Assembly: GCF_003711845.1 (NCBI RefSeq)
Contig: NZ_RHLQ01000012.1
Span: 1-64,000 of the forward strand
Origin: Lysinibacillus halotolerans
Lineage (GTDB): Bacteria > Bacillota > Bacilli > Bacillales_A > Planococcaceae
Direction: 5' to 3'
DNA: 64,000 nucleotides
This document shows, piece after piece, positions 26,107-36,619 of this stretch. Position 1 is the stretch's first letter. Each line of letters opens with the position of its first letter. Position numbers and translations under genes: made by a program. Below the pieces are notes generated by a model. That model saw only the letters and a list, made by a program, of their open reading frames with translations. It was not told the DNA's origin and made no database searches.

Positions 26107-28017
26107 ATGGAGGTAAAAACTATCGATATTTTAAACAGGGTTCGACAATATAGAGAAGAAGAGGATAGCCTGAAATGGGAAGGTACATTTGCAGAATACT
26201 TAGAGATTGTTAAGGAAAGACCCGAAGTTGCTCAAACAGCCCATTCCCGTGTCTACAATATGATTAAAAGTGCTGGTGTAGCTGAAAGAGATGGTAAAAA
26301 AATGTACTATTTCTTTGGAAAAGAAATTTTTGGACTTGAAACAGCATTAGAAAGATTAGTGGAGGAATATTTCCACCCAGCAGCAAGAAGATTAGACGTT
26401 CGAAAAAGAATTCTATTATTAATGGGGCCTGTTAGTGGAGGGAAGTCCACGATTGTCACATTATTAAAAAGAGGATTGGAGCAATACTCTAGGACAGAAG
26501 AAGGGGCAGTTTATGCCATCAAAGGATGTCCGATGCATGAAGATCCGCTCCATCTCATTCCACATAATTTAAGAGACGAGTTTTTTGAAGAATATGGAAT
26601 TCGCATTGAAGGGAGTTTATCTCCATTAAATACAATGCGTCTACAACAAGAATACGGTGGTCGTATTGAGGATGTTATGGTTGAGCGGATCTTTTTCTCT
26701 GAAGATAAACGGGTTGGAATTGGGACATTTACACCATCGGATCCGAAATCACAGGATATTGCTGATTTAACTGGAAGTATTGACTTCTCAACAATTGCAG
26801 AGTATGGTTCTGAATCAGATCCACGGGCGTATCGTTTTGATGGGGAGCTTAATAAGGCAAACCGTGGGATGATGGAGTTCCAAGAAATGCTCAAATTAGA
26901 CGAAAAGTTTTTATGGCACTTGTTATCTTTAACTCAGGAAGGAAATTTCAAGGCAGGTCGTTTTGCGCTCATTAGTGCAGACGAGCTCATTGTAGCCCAT
27001 ACAAATGAAACAGAATACCGTACTTTCATTTCCAATAAAAAGAACGAGGCATTACATTCAAGAATAATTGTCATGCCGATTCCGTATAATTTAAAAGTGT
27101 CAGAGGAAGAGCGCATATACGAAAAAATGATTCGGGAGAGTGATATGGCCCATGTTCATATCGCGCCCCATGCATTACGAGCAGCAGCGATTTTCTCTGT
27201 TTTAACAAGATTAGAGATTCCAAAAAAACAAGGTATCGACCTTGTGAAAAAAATGCGATTGTATGATGGAGAAAGTGTAGAAGGATTTAACTCCGTTGAT
27301 GTAGAGGAACTGAAAAAGGAATACCCAAATGAAGGTATGAACGGAATAGACCCTCGTTATATTATTAATCGAATTTCTTCCGCTATTATCCGAAAAGAAG
27401 TACCTTCAATTAATGCGTTAGACGTTTTACGTTCCTTGAAAGACGGTTTAGATCAACATGCGTCGATTTCCGAAGAAGATCGGGAAAAATATATGAATTA
27501 CATTGCCATTGCCCGAAGAGAGTACGATGAAATTGCGAAGAATGAAGTGCAAAAGGCATTTGTCTATTCCTATGAAGAATCTGCGAAAACATTAATGAAT
27601 AATTATTTGGATAATGTAGAGGCATTTTGTAATAAAAATAAACTTCGCGATCCAATTACCGGTGAAGAGATGAATCCAGATGAAAAACTTATGCGTTCCA
27701 TCGAAGAACAAATTGGTGTTTCTGAAAATGCAAAACGTGCCTTCCGAGAAGAGATTTTAATTCGACTCTCTGCTTTTGCTCGTAAAGGGAAACGATTTGA
27801 TTACAATTCCCACGAAAGATTGCGAGAAGCGATCCAGAAAAAACTATTTGCTGATTTAAAAGACGTTGTGAAAATTACGACTTCATCTAAAACACCGGAT
27901 GAGTCCCAATTGAAAAAAATAAATGAAGTCGTTGCAAGACTCATAGATGAACATGGTTATGATTCTAACTCTGCAAACGAATTATTAAGATATGTTGGAA
28001 GTTTATTAAATAGATAA
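26107..28017 (+). CDS. prkA: PrkA, AAA+ serine protein kinase/protease of sporulation
   Basis: A 631-636 residue cytosolic protein of the PrkA family. It has an N-terminal AAA-type P-loop, LLLMGPVSGGKST near residue 107, and a C-terminal protein-kinase-like region. Conserved stretches include CPMHEDPLHLIP and the SHERLREAIQKKLF tail. In B. subtilis it is under sigma-E and promotes sigma-K activity. The start is odd. The only upstream ATG (26107) overlaps the GGAGG ribosome site itself, while alignment with the usual M-D-I-L start puts an ATC at 26122, eight bases after GGAGG. Initiation at AUC is possible. First gene of prkA-yhbH-spoVR. Confidence 0.95.
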   Translation: MEVKTIDILNRVRQYREEEDSLKWEGTFAEYLEIVKERPEVAQTAHSRVYNMIKSAGVAERDGKKMYYFFGKEIFGLETALERLVEEYFHPAARRLDVRKRILLLMGPVSGGKSTIVTLLKRGLEQYSRTEEGAVYAIKGCPMHEDPLHLIPHNLRDEFFEEYGIRIEGSLSPLNTMRLQQEYGGRIEDVMVERIFFSEDKRVGIGTFTPSDPKSQDIADLTGSIDFSTIAEYGSESDPRAYRFDGELNKANRGMMEFQEMLKLDEKFLWHLLSLTQEGNFKAGRFALISADELIVAHTNETEYRTFISNKKNEALHSRIIVMPIPYNLKVSEEERIYEKMIRESDMAHVHIAPHALRAAAIFSVLTRLEIPKKQGIDLVKKMRLYDGESVEGFNSVDVEELKKEYPNEGMNGIDPRYIINRISSAIIRKEVPSINALDVLRSLKDGLDQHASISEEDREKYMNYIAIARREYDEIAKNEVQKAFVYSYEESAKTLMNNYLDNVEAFCNKNKLRDPITGEEMNPDEKLMRSIEEQIGVSENAKRAFREEILIRLSAFARKGKRFDYNSHERLREAIQKKLFADLKDVVKITTSSKTPDESQLKKINEVVARLIDEHGYDSNSANELLRYVGSLLNR

Positions 28018-28037
28018 TATAAGGTATATATTCGAAG

Positions 28038-28072
28038 GAGTGTCCATAAAATTTAGGACACTCACTTTTTTT
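28038..28072 (+). terminator. Terminator of prkA
   Basis: A GAGTGTCC/GGACACTC stem is followed by ACTTTTTTTT 20 bases after the stop, so yhbH probably also has its own promoter. Confidence 0.88.
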
Positions 28073-28174
28073 TATTAAAATGTTGTGAAATATATCAGAA
28101 AATTCGCATATTATAAAAAAAGTGATTTTCCCTTCTTTTAAAAATGGGAAATTTCAAAGATGGGTGAGGATAAA

Positions 28175-29338
28175 ATGAGTGAAAATCAGAATCGAAACTT
28201 TGTCGTCTCTCAGGAAAACTGGTCACTCCATCGTAAAGGGTACCAAGATCAACAACGACATATGGAAAAAGTAAAAGATGCAATAAAAAATAATTTGCCA
28301 GATTTAATTAGTGAAGAAAGTATTATCATGTCCAATGGTCGTGAAGTGATAAAAATACCTATTCGTTCATTAGATGAGTATAAAATTCGTTATAACTATG
28401 GGAAATCGAAACATGTTGGTCAAGGTCAAGGAGATAGTCAAATTGGTGATGTGGTAGCCCGCGACGGTAAACCTGGAAATGAAGCACAAGGTCAAGGGAA
28501 AAAAGCTGGTGATCAACCAGGTAACGATTACTATGAAGCTGAAGTTAGTTTAGAAGATGTTCAAAATATGTTGTTCAAAGAGTTAGAGCTTCCAAATTTA
28601 GAAAAGAAAGAAATGGCAGATATTACGACAGAAAAAATCGAATTTAATGATATTCGAAAAAAAGGTCTTATGGGTAACATTGATAAGAAAAGAACGATTT
28701 TAACAGCGATTAAACGGAACGCTATGAAAGGAAAAGCGGAAATTGCGCCTATTCATAACGATGATTTACGTTTTAAAACTTGGGATGAAGTAACAAAACC
28801 GGAAACGAGGGCAGTCGTTCTTGCCATGATGGATACGAGCGGTTCAATGGGAAGTTTTGAAAAATTTTGTGCTCGTAGCTTTTTCTTTTGGATGACTCGA
28901 TTTTTAAGAACGAAATATCAAACCGTTGAAATTGAATTTATTGCCCACCATACAGAGGCAAAAGTTGTAACGGAAGAAGAATTCTTTACTAAAGGGGAAA
29001 GCGGTGGGACAATTTGCTCCTCCGCCTATTCCAAAGCGTTAGAATTAATCGATGAGAAATATAGTCCTGTTCGCTACAATATTTATCCAGTTCATTTCTC
29101 GGACGGTGAAAATTTCTCAACAGATAATGAGAAATGCCTAAGACTAGTATCGGAGTTAATGGAACTTTCAAGTATGTTTGGCTACGGGGAAGTAAATCCG
29201 AATAATCGTTATTCTTCGTTAATGTCAACATTTAAGAAAATTGAAAATCCAAAGTTCCGACATTACATTTTAAGACAAAAGAAAGATGTATATGAAGCAT
29301 TAAAAAACTTTTTCCAAAAACAGGAGACGACTGTTTAG
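28175..29338 (+). CDS. yhbH: Sporulation protein YhbH (DUF444)
   Basis: A 387-residue cytosolic protein of the YhbH/YeaH (DUF444) family. It opens [20 protein letters not shown]. The middle has a Gly/Gln-rich linker ([11 protein letters not shown]). A von Willebrand A-like core with a MIDAS-type motif follows, [15 protein letters not shown] near residue 225. [17 protein letters not shown] comes near the end. Start ATG at 28175 follows GGTGAGG. It stands between prkA and spoVR, as in many bacteria (yeaG-yeaH-ycgB in E. coli). It probably acts with PrkA; the biochemical role is unsettled. A CATATTAT element at about 28107 could be a sigma-E -10. Confidence 0.94.
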   Translation: MSENQNRNFVVSQENWSLHRKGYQDQQRHMEKVKDAIKNNLPDLISEESIIMSNGREVIKIPIRSLDEYKIRYNYGKSKHVGQGQGDSQIGDVVARDGKPGNEAQGQGKKAGDQPGNDYYEAEVSLEDVQNMLFKELELPNLEKKEMADITTEKIEFNDIRKKGLMGNIDKKRTILTAIKRNAMKGKAEIAPIHNDDLRFKTWDEVTKPETRAVVLAMMDTSGSMGSFEKFCARSFFFWMTRFLRTKYQTVEIEFIAHHTEAKVVTEEEFFTKGESGGTICSSAYSKALELIDEKYSPVRYNIYPVHFSDGENFSTDNEKCLRLVSELMELSSMFGYGEVNPNNRYSSLMSTFKKIENPKFRHYILRQKKDVYEALKNFFQKQETTV

Positions 29339-29377
29339 GGAAAAGGGCCCGAGAATTTTTTAACGGGGGGAAAAGGT

Positions 29378-30778
29378 GTGGAAAAAGAGCTTCATAAAGC
29401 TATTGAAGAAATTACAGAAATTGCAATTGATTTTGGATTAGATTTTTTCCCTATGCATTATGAAATTTGCCCTGCTGATATTATTTATACGATTGGTGCA
29501 TACGGAATGCCGACTCGTTTCTCCCATTGGAGCTTCGGAAAACAATTTCATAAAATGAAGCTACAATATGATTTAGGTTTAAGCCAAATTTATGAGTTAG
29601 TTATCAATTCTAATCCTTGTTATGCTTTTTTACTCGATACGAATTCGTTAACTCAAAATAAATTAATTATAGCCCACGTATTAGCCCATTGTGACTTCTT
29701 TAAAAATAATGTGCGCTTTTCAAATACGAGGAGAGATATGGTCGAAAGTATGACCGCAACAGCTGAACGAATTGCAAACTATGAGATGCTTTATGGAAAA
29801 GATGAAGTGGAGCAGTTTTTAGATGCTGTGTTAGCCATTCAAGAGCACATTGATCCTTCTATAGTAAGACCTAACTTACTAGAGTATGAAGATGATATAG
29901 AAGAAGAGGATAGCGTTGTTTCTAAATCACCTTATGATGATTTATGGGATTTAGATAAAAAAGAAGAACCGAAGCCAACTGTTCGTTATAAGAGAAAAAA
30001 ATTTCCTCCAAAACCTGAAAAGGATTTGCTCCTTTTTATTGAATTATACAGTCGTGAATTGGAAGAATGGCAAAGGGATATTTTAACGATGATGCGAGAG
30101 GAAATGTTATACTTCTGGCCACAATTGGAAACGAAAATTATGAACGAAGGCTGGGCTTCCTACTGGCATCAACGGATTATGAGGGAGTTAAATTTAACAA
30201 CAGATGAAACGATAGAATATGCAAAATTAAATGCCGGTGTTGTGCAACCGTCCAAAACTTCTATTAACCCTTACTATTTGGGATTGAAGATCTTTGAAGA
30301 TATTGAAAAACGTTATGATCATCCTACCGAAGAGATGAGACGAATGGGTATAAAACCCGGCTCTGGACGAGAGAAAATTTTTGAAGTGCGAGAAATTGAA
30401 TCGGATATTTCCTTTATTCGAAACTATTTAACGAAGGAATTAGTAGAACAAGAAGATATGTATTTGTTTGAGAAAAAAGGTTCTGATTATAAAATTACAG
30501 ATAAGGATTATCGAAATGTAAGAGATCAACTTGTTTCGATGAGAGTAAATGGAGGATTTCCTTATATTGTAGTAGAAAATGGGGACTATTTAAGAAATGG
30601 CGAGTTATACTTAAAACATGGTTATGAAGGGATGGAGCTTGACCCCCATTATTTAGAAAATGTGCTTCCGTACATTTATCAACTTTGGGGCCGCCCTGTA
30701 CATCTAGAAACCTTTGTTGAACAAAAGCCAGTGTTATATACGTATGATGGGAAAAGAAACTACCGAAAGGCATTATAG
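29378..30778 (+). CDS. spoVR: Stage V sporulation protein R
   Basis: A 466-residue SpoVR-family protein. Typical marks are [33 protein letters not shown] (given here by its MHYEICP and RFSHWSFGK ends), the HVLAHCDFF motif near residue 105, [11 protein letters not shown] near 265 and [20 protein letters not shown]. In B. subtilis SpoVR affects spore cortex formation. Start is GTG at 29378 behind GGGGGG and AAAGG. It follows yhbH by 39 bases and is probably cotranscribed. The unit ends at a shared terminator. Confidence 0.95.
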   Translation: MEKELHKAIEEITEIAIDFGLDFFPMHYEICPADIIYTIGAYGMPTRFSHWSFGKQFHKMKLQYDLGLSQIYELVINSNPCYAFLLDTNSLTQNKLIIAHVLAHCDFFKNNVRFSNTRRDMVESMTATAERIANYEMLYGKDEVEQFLDAVLAIQEHIDPSIVRPNLLEYEDDIEEEDSVVSKSPYDDLWDLDKKEEPKPTVRYKRKKFPPKPEKDLLLFIELYSRELEEWQRDILTMMREEMLYFWPQLETKIMNEGWASYWHQRIMRELNLTTDETIEYAKLNAGVVQPSKTSINPYYLGLKIFEDIEKRYDHPTEEMRRMGIKPGSGREKIFEVREIESDISFIRNYLTKELVEQEDMYLFEKKGSDYKITDKDYRNVRDQLVSMRVNGGFPYIVVENGDYLRNGELYLKHGYEGMELDPHYLENVLPYIYQLWGRPVHLETFVEQKPVLYTYDGKRNYRKAL

Positions 30779-30784
30779 ATAAAA

Positions 30785-30816
30785 GAGCCCGTAAGCTAAG
30801 TTTACGGGCTTTTTTG
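30785..30816. terminator. Bidirectional terminator
   Basis: An AGCCCGTAA/TTTACGGGCT stem is followed by TTTTTT on plus and by CTTTT on minus, where it also ends the 57-residue gene. Confidence 0.88.
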
Positions 30817-30817
30817 T

Positions 30818-30991
30818 TTAAATAATAGGATAATTCCATTCGCATCTTGGGTTCATATAATAGGGTGGTCTAAAGCTTATGGCAGGTAAGAGAAAGGGAA
30901 CTTTATTGTTTGCATACTGGACCTTTACTTTTTCGTTAGAATAATTGATTAATAACTTATTTACTCCAGGGCAATGATGGGAATAAAACAT
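30818..30991 (-). CDS. 57-residue protein, unknown, possibly spore-related
   Basis: ATG at 30991 follows AGGAGG; the frame ends two bases before the bidirectional terminator. The product starts MFYSHHCPGVNKLLINYS and ends PPYYMNPRCEWNYPII. It is rich in Tyr, Pro and Asn with two Cys, a composition seen in small coat proteins. There is no signal peptide or membrane helix. It is convergent with prkA-yhbH-spoVR. A spore role is a guess from composition and location. Confidence 0.6.
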   Translation of the reverse strand: MFYSHHCPGVNKLLINYSNEKVKVQYANNKVPFLLPAISFRPPYYMNPRCEWNYPII

Positions 30992-31129
30992 ATAACTCCT
31001 CCTATAACTATTTATCCACATATTATTCTCATAAAGGTTATTTAGTGAACTTAATTTTTATAGAGATAGGCACCCAATTCATGTTGTTTACATAAAATGA
31101 CCATAGTTTTACTTTACTAGGAGGGTACT

Positions 31130-32059
31130 ATGGAAAACAAAAAGAAAAATGCGTGTATGGACGGTGCATATCCCCTATATCCAAACTATGGAACAATTAC
31201 CCGAGTGGAAGATATTCCAATAACAGTACCTGAGCAAAGGCAATATCGACAACCAGGATTAGAACGTTTAATGGTGCCGAGACCGATTATTGAAAATCCC
31301 CAATATAAAGGATCGATGAAATTAAAAGGGAAAGTGGCACTAATTACTGGTGGAGATAGTGGTATCGGGGCAGCAGTGGCGATAGCATTTGCGAAAGAAG
31401 GTGCGGACGTAGCCATTGCTTACTTAGATGAACATGAAGATGCCAATCGTACGAAAAATAGAATTGAAGAACTTGGTAGGCGTTGTTTACTATTACCCGG
31501 TGATTTAAGAAATAAAAAGCAATGTGAATATATTGTTCAAAAGACAATCGAAACCTTTGGGAAACTGAATATTTTATGTAACCATGTTGGGATTCAATTT
31601 CAGCAATTAAGCTTACTCGATATTACCGATGAACAGTTTGATGATACGTTTAAAGTGAATATTTATTCCCATTTTTACACAACGCGAGCAGCATTGCCCC
31701 ATTTAAAAGCGGGTAGTTCGATTATCAATACAGCTTCTGTTGTTGCTTATGATGGCAATGAAGAACTAATTGATTACAGTGCGACGAAAGCTGCGAATGT
31801 TGGATTTACTAGAGCACTAGCGAATAACTTAGTAAAAAAGGGGATTAGAGTTAATGCCGTTGCTCCTGGTCGAATATGGACGCCGTTAATACCTTCTAGT
31901 TTTTCAGCTGATGCTGTAACAATCGCAGGTAATCCAATGCAACGGCAAGGACAGCCTTTTGAATTAGCTCCAACTTATGTATATTTAGCATCGGATGATT
32001 CTCGATTTGTAACAGGACAAACGCTTCATGTTAATGGTGGGCAGTTTATGACCTCTTAA
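31130..32059 (+). CDS. Short-chain dehydrogenase/reductase with N-terminal extension
   Basis: A 309-residue classical SDR. A polar N-terminal extension of about 65 residues ([20 protein letters not shown]) precedes the Rossmann fold. The cofactor motif is TGGDSGIG near residue 73, CNHVG replaces NNAG, and the catalytic Ser and YSATK lie in [21 protein letters not shown]. The C-terminal [11 protein letters not shown] is standard. The layout fits the stress or sporulation SDR group of Bacillus (YhdF/YhxC type). Start ATG follows GGAGGG. Substrate unknown; monocistronic. Confidence 0.9.
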   Translation: MENKKKNACMDGAYPLYPNYGTITRVEDIPITVPEQRQYRQPGLERLMVPRPIIENPQYKGSMKLKGKVALITGGDSGIGAAVAIAFAKEGADVAIAYLDEHEDANRTKNRIEELGRRCLLLPGDLRNKKQCEYIVQKTIETFGKLNILCNHVGIQFQQLSLLDITDEQFDDTFKVNIYSHFYTTRAALPHLKAGSSIINTASVVAYDGNEELIDYSATKAANVGFTRALANNLVKKGIRVNAVAPGRIWTPLIPSSFSADAVTIAGNPMQRQGQPFELAPTYVYLASDDSRFVTGQTLHVNGGQFMTS

Positions 32060-32080
32060 CAGGAACTGATTTGAATGAAA

Positions 32081-32119
32081 AAATGCACAAATGTGATGAT
32101 TATCAGCATTTGTGCATTT
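32081..32119. terminator. Terminator between convergent genes
   Basis: A 13-bp stem, AAATGCACAAATG/CATTTGTGCATTT, lies between the SDR and the convergent catalase. Confidence 0.8.
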
Positions 32120-32136
32120 CAATTAGTTTCTAAACA

Positions 32137-33768
32137 TTAATATGGATCAGCGTCGTGCCCTTTATCAACAGCATCTTTAACCGCTTGATCTGCTTCTTTT
32201 GCGCCAAGAGGATGGGGATTAAATTCTTTACCGAATTCTTCTTTATTGTTCATGGATTTTGCTTTTTCAGCTAATCCTTCCCTTAAACGACGGCCGTATT
32301 CCTCGTCCGCTTCATCGGCAAGGGCCATCATTTTATCTTGTATATCCTTTGGACAAATAGCAAGATCGTTAACTAAATTGTTAATAAGTTCATCCTTTTC
32401 CCATTGTTCGAAGCTACGATATGTTTCGCCAGCTTGTTTTGTATTATCGTTACGTTCAATGGATTCGCGGACTAAATTCCCCTCAACCTTAGGTGTATAT
32501 TCCTTGCCAACTTGTTCCGCTTCTTTTAAGCCACCCATACTGGAAGGTTCATAGTTAACATGTAAATTTTGGCCAGGAGCTTTATCGTTGTAGTAACGTA
32601 ATTGCCCACCTTCTTGGTTTGTAGCTACTCGTTTCTTCGCAGCGTTAATAGGTAGTTGTAAATAGTTGGCACCTACACGATAACGTTGCGTATCCGAATA
32701 AGAGAATGTTCTTCCTTGCAACATTTTATCGTCAGAGAAATCTAAACCATCCACAAGAACACCTGTACCAAATGCCGCTTGTTCAACTTCATTGAAGTAG
32801 TTTTCAGGATTTTTATTTAAAACCATTCGTCCTACTGGTAACCAAGGGAATTTATCATTTGGCCATAGTTTTGTATCATCTAATGGGTCAAAATCAAGTT
32901 CTGGATGTGGACCATCTTCCATAATTTGAACAAATAGTTCCCATTCAGGGTAATCCCCACGTTCAATTGCTTCGTATAAATCTTGGGTCGCATGATTGAA
33001 GTTTTTCGCTTGAATCTCTTCTGCTTCTTTCACCGTTAAGTTTTTAATACCTTGCTTCGGTTCCCAATGATATTTTACTAATACAGCTTTCCCTTCATTG
33101 TTTACCCATTTATACGTGTTAACTCCGGAACCTTGCATCATTCGATAGTTTGCAGGGATCCCCCATGGTGAGTAAACGAGGGTTACCATATGGAATGTTT
33201 CAGGAGAATTCGCACAAAAATCAAAGAAACGACGAGAATCTTGAATATTCGTAACAGGATCTGGACGGAAAGCATGGATCATATCTGGGAATTTCATCGC
33301 ATCACGAATGAAGAAAATTTTTAAGTTATTCCCTACTAAATCCCAGTTGCCATCCTCTGTATAAAATTTAACTGCAAACCCACGTGGGTCACGAACGGTT
33401 TCAGGAGAATGTAATCCATGAACTACTGTCGAGAATCGTACAAATACAGGTGTACGTTTTCCTTTTTCTTGGAACAATTTTGCGCGGGTATATTTTGAAA
33501 CAGGTTCATTTCCTACTGTACCGTAAGCTTCAAAATAACCATGGGCACCTGCTCCACGGGCGTGTACAATTCGCTCTGGCACTTTTTCACGGTCAAAATG
33601 ACTTATTTTCTCAATGAAATCATAATTCTCTAAAGTAGCTGGGCCACGGTTGCCAACTGTACGAATGTTTTGGTTATTCGTAATCGGGTGACCTTGCCTG
33701 TTCGTTAATGTACCATCGTCCTCAATATTCGTTTGATGTTTTTCTTGGTTAGAAGGGTCTTTTTCCAT
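32137..33768 (-). CDS. Heme catalase (KatX-like)
   Basis: A 543-residue monofunctional heme catalase. The distal His is in [12 protein letters not shown], the distal Asn in [13 protein letters not shown], and the proximal Tyr in [17 protein letters not shown]. The RFSTVVHG and [18 protein letters not shown] regions are also complete. The length and a C-terminal tail of about 60 residues after the core resemble the KatX spore catalase of Bacillus rather than the shorter KatA. Start ATG follows AAAGGATG. I see no PerR-box palindrome upstream, which fits developmental control, though I could not assign a sigma-F or sigma-G promoter. Confidence 0.92.
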   Translation of the reverse strand: MEKDPSNQEKHQTNIEDDGTLTNRQGHPITNNQNIRTVGNRGPATLENYDFIEKISHFDREKVPERIVHARGAGAHGYFEAYGTVGNEPVSKYTRAKLFQEKGKRTPVFVRFSTVVHGLHSPETVRDPRGFAVKFYTEDGNWDLVGNNLKIFFIRDAMKFPDMIHAFRPDPVTNIQDSRRFFDFCANSPETFHMVTLVYSPWGIPANYRMMQGSGVNTYKWVNNEGKAVLVKYHWEPKQGIKNLTVKEAEEIQAKNFNHATQDLYEAIERGDYPEWELFVQIMEDGPHPELDFDPLDDTKLWPNDKFPWLPVGRMVLNKNPENYFNEVEQAAFGTGVLVDGLDFSDDKMLQGRTFSYSDTQRYRVGANYLQLPINAAKKRVATNQEGGQLRYYNDKAPGQNLHVNYEPSSMGGLKEAEQVGKEYTPKVEGNLVRESIERNDNTKQAGETYRSFEQWEKDELINNLVNDLAICPKDIQDKMMALADEADEEYGRRLREGLAEKAKSMNNKEEFGKEFNPHPLGAKEADQAVKDAVDKGHDADPY

Positions 33769-33891
33769 GAAATATCATCCTTTCTTTTTGTGCACCCTGT
33801 TTATCGGTACTATTTGGTGCTAGTGTAAAATAAAAATTGAACATTACTATATTTGCCTATACCGTAAAAAAGTATTCGAAATGGGTAGAGA

Positions 33892-33936
33892 AAGAAGAAA
33901 AAAGTGTTGAACCGATATATACTGATTCAACACTTT
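33892..33936 (-). terminator. Terminator of the RNase J gene
   Basis: An AAAGTGTTGAA/TTCAACACTTT stem is followed by TTTTTTCTTTC on the minus strand, five bases after the stop. Confidence 0.85.
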
Positions 33937-33941
33937 CCGAT

Positions 33942-35603
33942 TTATATAGCAATTATGATAGGTAAAATCATTGGCTTTTTCTTTGTTTTTTCTGACAAGA
34001 ATATACCAACTTCTTTTTTAATAGCTCTTTTCATTCCGAGAATGTTCGGATCTTTAAATGGATCAATCGTTCGTTTTACAATTTCGTTAATATCTTGTAT
34101 AAGTTTTTCAGAATCTTTTGCGTAAACAAAACCTCGTGAAATACAATCCGGTTCGGAAATGCGACTGCCATCTTCTTTACTTATTGTTAATACAATTACA
34201 AGCATTCCTTCTTCAGATAGCTGTTTGCGGTCTCGCAATACGATATCCACGATTTCGTCATCGCCTACATTATCCACATACGTATCCCCAGCTGTAATTT
34301 TACGAGTTTGGCGAGCTTCACCATATTCGATATCGACAACATCACCATTTCGAATAATGAACGTATTGTTCCTTTCTACGCCAACTGTCTCTGCTAAAAT
34401 ACGATGTAAATGGAGCATGCGATATTCTCCGTGAATAGGAATGAAATATTTTGGTTTCATGAGAGTTAACATTAGTTTTAAATCTTCTTGATAGCCGTGG
34501 CCTGAAACATGCATTCCTGTAATACTTGATGAACCGTAAATGACTCTAGCTCCTAATTGGAAAAGGTTGTCCACAATTTTCGAAACATCCTTTTCGTTTC
34601 CGGGAATGGGTGACGCAGCAAAGATGACCGTATCATCTGGTAAAACTTTTACGTCTCGATTGTTGTTTGTTGATAGGCGGGAAAGGGCAGCTAATGGCTC
34701 ACCTTGGCTCCCAGTACATAAAACAACAACCCTATCTGGTGGATATTGTTTTACATCCCGGGCTTCGATTAACATCCAGTCTGGAATTTCTACATATCCC
34801 CGTTCTTTCGCTACTTTTACGACATTTACCATGCTGCGGCCGAGTAATGCAAGTTTTCGATTTGTTTTAATGGCAGCATGTACAATTTGTTGAACCCGAT
34901 TGACGTTGGAAGCAAAAGTGGAAATAATAATTTTCCCTGTTGCACCCGAAAAAGCTTCTTCAATGTGAGAACCGACTTCATGTTCTGATGGGGTCGAGCC
35001 CGGACGTTCAGCATTTGTACTTTCCGAAATAAGCATTAACACCCCTTCTTCACCGATTTTCGCCATTTTATGAATATCTGAGTACTGGTCATTAACCGGT
35101 GTTAAATCAAATTTAAAATCACCAGTATGAACGACATTTCCTTCAGGAGTATGGAATACAATCCCTAAACAATCAGGAATACTATGACTTACCCTAAAAA
35201 AACTAACCTGTATTTTTCCAAAATCTAAATGGGATTCTGAATGAATCTCGATTAAAGTAGATTCCCTTAAAAGCTTATGTTCTTTTAATTTTAATTCGAT
35301 TAACCCAAGGGTGAAACGGGTAGCGTATATAGGTACATTTAACTTTTTTAAAAAATATGGTATCCCACCAATATGGTCTTCATGGCCATGGGTTACAACT
35401 AACCCTCGAATTTTATGTTGATTTTCCTGTAAATAACTCACATCAGGAATGATTAAATTAATACCTAATAAAGACTCATCGGCAAACTTTGCTCCGCAAT
35501 CTACAATGACAAGATCGTCTCCATATTCGATGACATACATGTTTTTGCCGATTTCATTAATACCGCCTAAGGCAAAAATGGATAATGTATTTTTATCAGA
35601 CAA
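33942..35603 (-). CDS. Ribonuclease J family protein
   Basis: A 553-residue metallo-beta-lactamase/beta-CASP ribonuclease of the RNase J family, acting in mRNA decay and rRNA maturation. The zinc motif THGHEDHIGG (HGHEDH at 72-77) is intact, followed by SHSIPD, VHTGDFKFD, STNAERPG, CTGSQGEP and HVSGHG. The C-terminal domain ends with the family EKTKKKPMILPII. It mixes traits of RnjA (intact HxHxDH) and RnjB (NAERPGxTPSE, RDVKQYP), so the paralogue is not assigned. The TTG at 35603 behind GAGGGG is preferred over a TTG 18 bases upstream. Confidence 0.93.
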   Translation of the reverse strand: MSDKNTLSIFALGGINEIGKNMYVIEYGDDLVIVDCGAKFADESLLGINLIIPDVSYLQENQHKIRGLVVTHGHEDHIGGIPYFLKKLNVPIYATRFTLGLIELKLKEHKLLRESTLIEIHSESHLDFGKIQVSFFRVSHSIPDCLGIVFHTPEGNVVHTGDFKFDLTPVNDQYSDIHKMAKIGEEGVLMLISESTNAERPGSTPSEHEVGSHIEEAFSGATGKIIISTFASNVNRVQQIVHAAIKTNRKLALLGRSMVNVVKVAKERGYVEIPDWMLIEARDVKQYPPDRVVVLCTGSQGEPLAALSRLSTNNNRDVKVLPDDTVIFAASPIPGNEKDVSKIVDNLFQLGARVIYGSSSITGMHVSGHGYQEDLKLMLTLMKPKYFIPIHGEYRMLHLHRILAETVGVERNNTFIIRNGDVVDIEYGEARQTRKITAGDTYVDNVGDDEIVDIVLRDRKQLSEEGMLVIVLTISKEDGSRISEPDCISRGFVYAKDSEKLIQDINEIVKRTIDPFKDPNILGMKRAIKKEVGIFLSEKTKKKPMILPIIIAI

Positions 35604-35771
35604 ACTGACCCCTCTTTTCAACGACTTTTACTACAGTTAAGTATAGCTATAACATTGTTGTCCTATACGGAGAACAAATTCTTAGTAGGAGACGATTTTG
35701 ATTAGTTTATCTGATAATAATCGCTTGTATATTAATGGAAAAAAGGGCGAGAATAAAACAGATAGATTGAT

Positions 35772-36479
35772 TTGAAGGAAGTGTCATATTGGAATTTTTA
35801 TATGGACAAAGCAATTCAATGGGTTTTAAGAGCAATCATTGCATTTATCTTTTTGTTTATTGCAGCGAAAATAATGGGACATCGTTCTATTTCACAACTA
35901 GGCATACTTGATTTCGCGATGGCAATTACAGTCGGAAATATTATTGCCCATCCATTATCTGATGAAGGGTTGGGAATGGGTGGATCCATGATTACAATGT
36001 CCGTATTAATTATTTTGTATATTGGGTGTGTCTATTTAAGTCTTAAATGGATGTCTTTTAGACATTTTATCGAACCAACTCCGTTACCTCTTATTAAAAA
36101 TGGGCAAATTCTTTCAAAAAACTTAACAAAAGCTAGAATATCCATAGATTATTTACTAGCAGAGTTACGGAAAGACAAAATAGAAGATATTCAAAAAGTT
36201 GCCTTTGCCTTTTGGGAAGCAGATGGGACCATTTCAAGTTTCCTTTATCCTGAAAATCAACCACTCACTCAAAAGGATATCAATATACCACAGCAGCAAT
36301 ACACTTTACCAATTGTCATTATTAAAGAAGGGAAAATTGATTTTAATCAACTAAGCAATATAGCACAAAATGAAGAGTGGATAAAAAATGCAATCCTTTC
36401 CACATATAAAGTAGATATTCAAGATGTTTTATTAGCTACAATTGATCAACAAAATAACTTAAAAGTGTTTTTATATTAA
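35772..36479 (+). CDS. DUF421/YetF-family membrane protein
   Basis: About 225-235 residues with three N-terminal membrane helices (ALRAIIAFIFLFIAAKIMG region, LDFAMAITVGNIIAHPLSD, MITMSVLIILYIGCVYLSL). A cytosolic DUF421 domain follows with PLIKNGQILSKNLTKARISIDYLLAELR. The start is unclear. A TTG at 35772 lies too close to the AAGGAAG site and the ATG at 35802 lies too far from it. A TTG at the ideal distance (35789) is in another frame, so a small frameshift at the very start cannot be excluded. The family is linked to spore or membrane functions (YetF, SpoVAE-like) without a known reaction. Confidence 0.82.
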   Translation: MKEVSYWNFYMDKAIQWVLRAIIAFIFLFIAAKIMGHRSISQLGILDFAMAITVGNIIAHPLSDEGLGMGGSMITMSVLIILYIGCVYLSLKWMSFRHFIEPTPLPLIKNGQILSKNLTKARISIDYLLAELRKDKIEDIQKVAFAFWEADGTISSFLYPENQPLTQKDINIPQQQYTLPIVIIKEGKIDFNQLSNIAQNEEWIKNAILSTYKVDIQDVLLATIDQQNNLKVFLY

Positions 36480-36496
36480 CATTCATTTTAAATAGA

Positions 36497-36530
36497 AATA
36501 GAATCCGTTTTAAGGATTCTATTTTTTTTT
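36497..36530 (+). terminator. Terminator of the DUF421 gene
   Basis: An AATAGAATCC/GGATTCTATT stem is followed by TTTTTTT. Confidence 0.88.
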
Positions 36531-36619
36531 CTGTTTTTTAATTAAAAAGAGAATGAAATGGAAGGTTGGGGAATACTATTTTTATAACTACTAGAAAACT
36601 TAAAAACTAGAAGAATGGG

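Noticed and set aside
33770-33860. Search for a PerR box or sigma-F/G promoter upstream of the catalase
   Set aside because: No clear palindrome or matching -35/-10 pair could be found.
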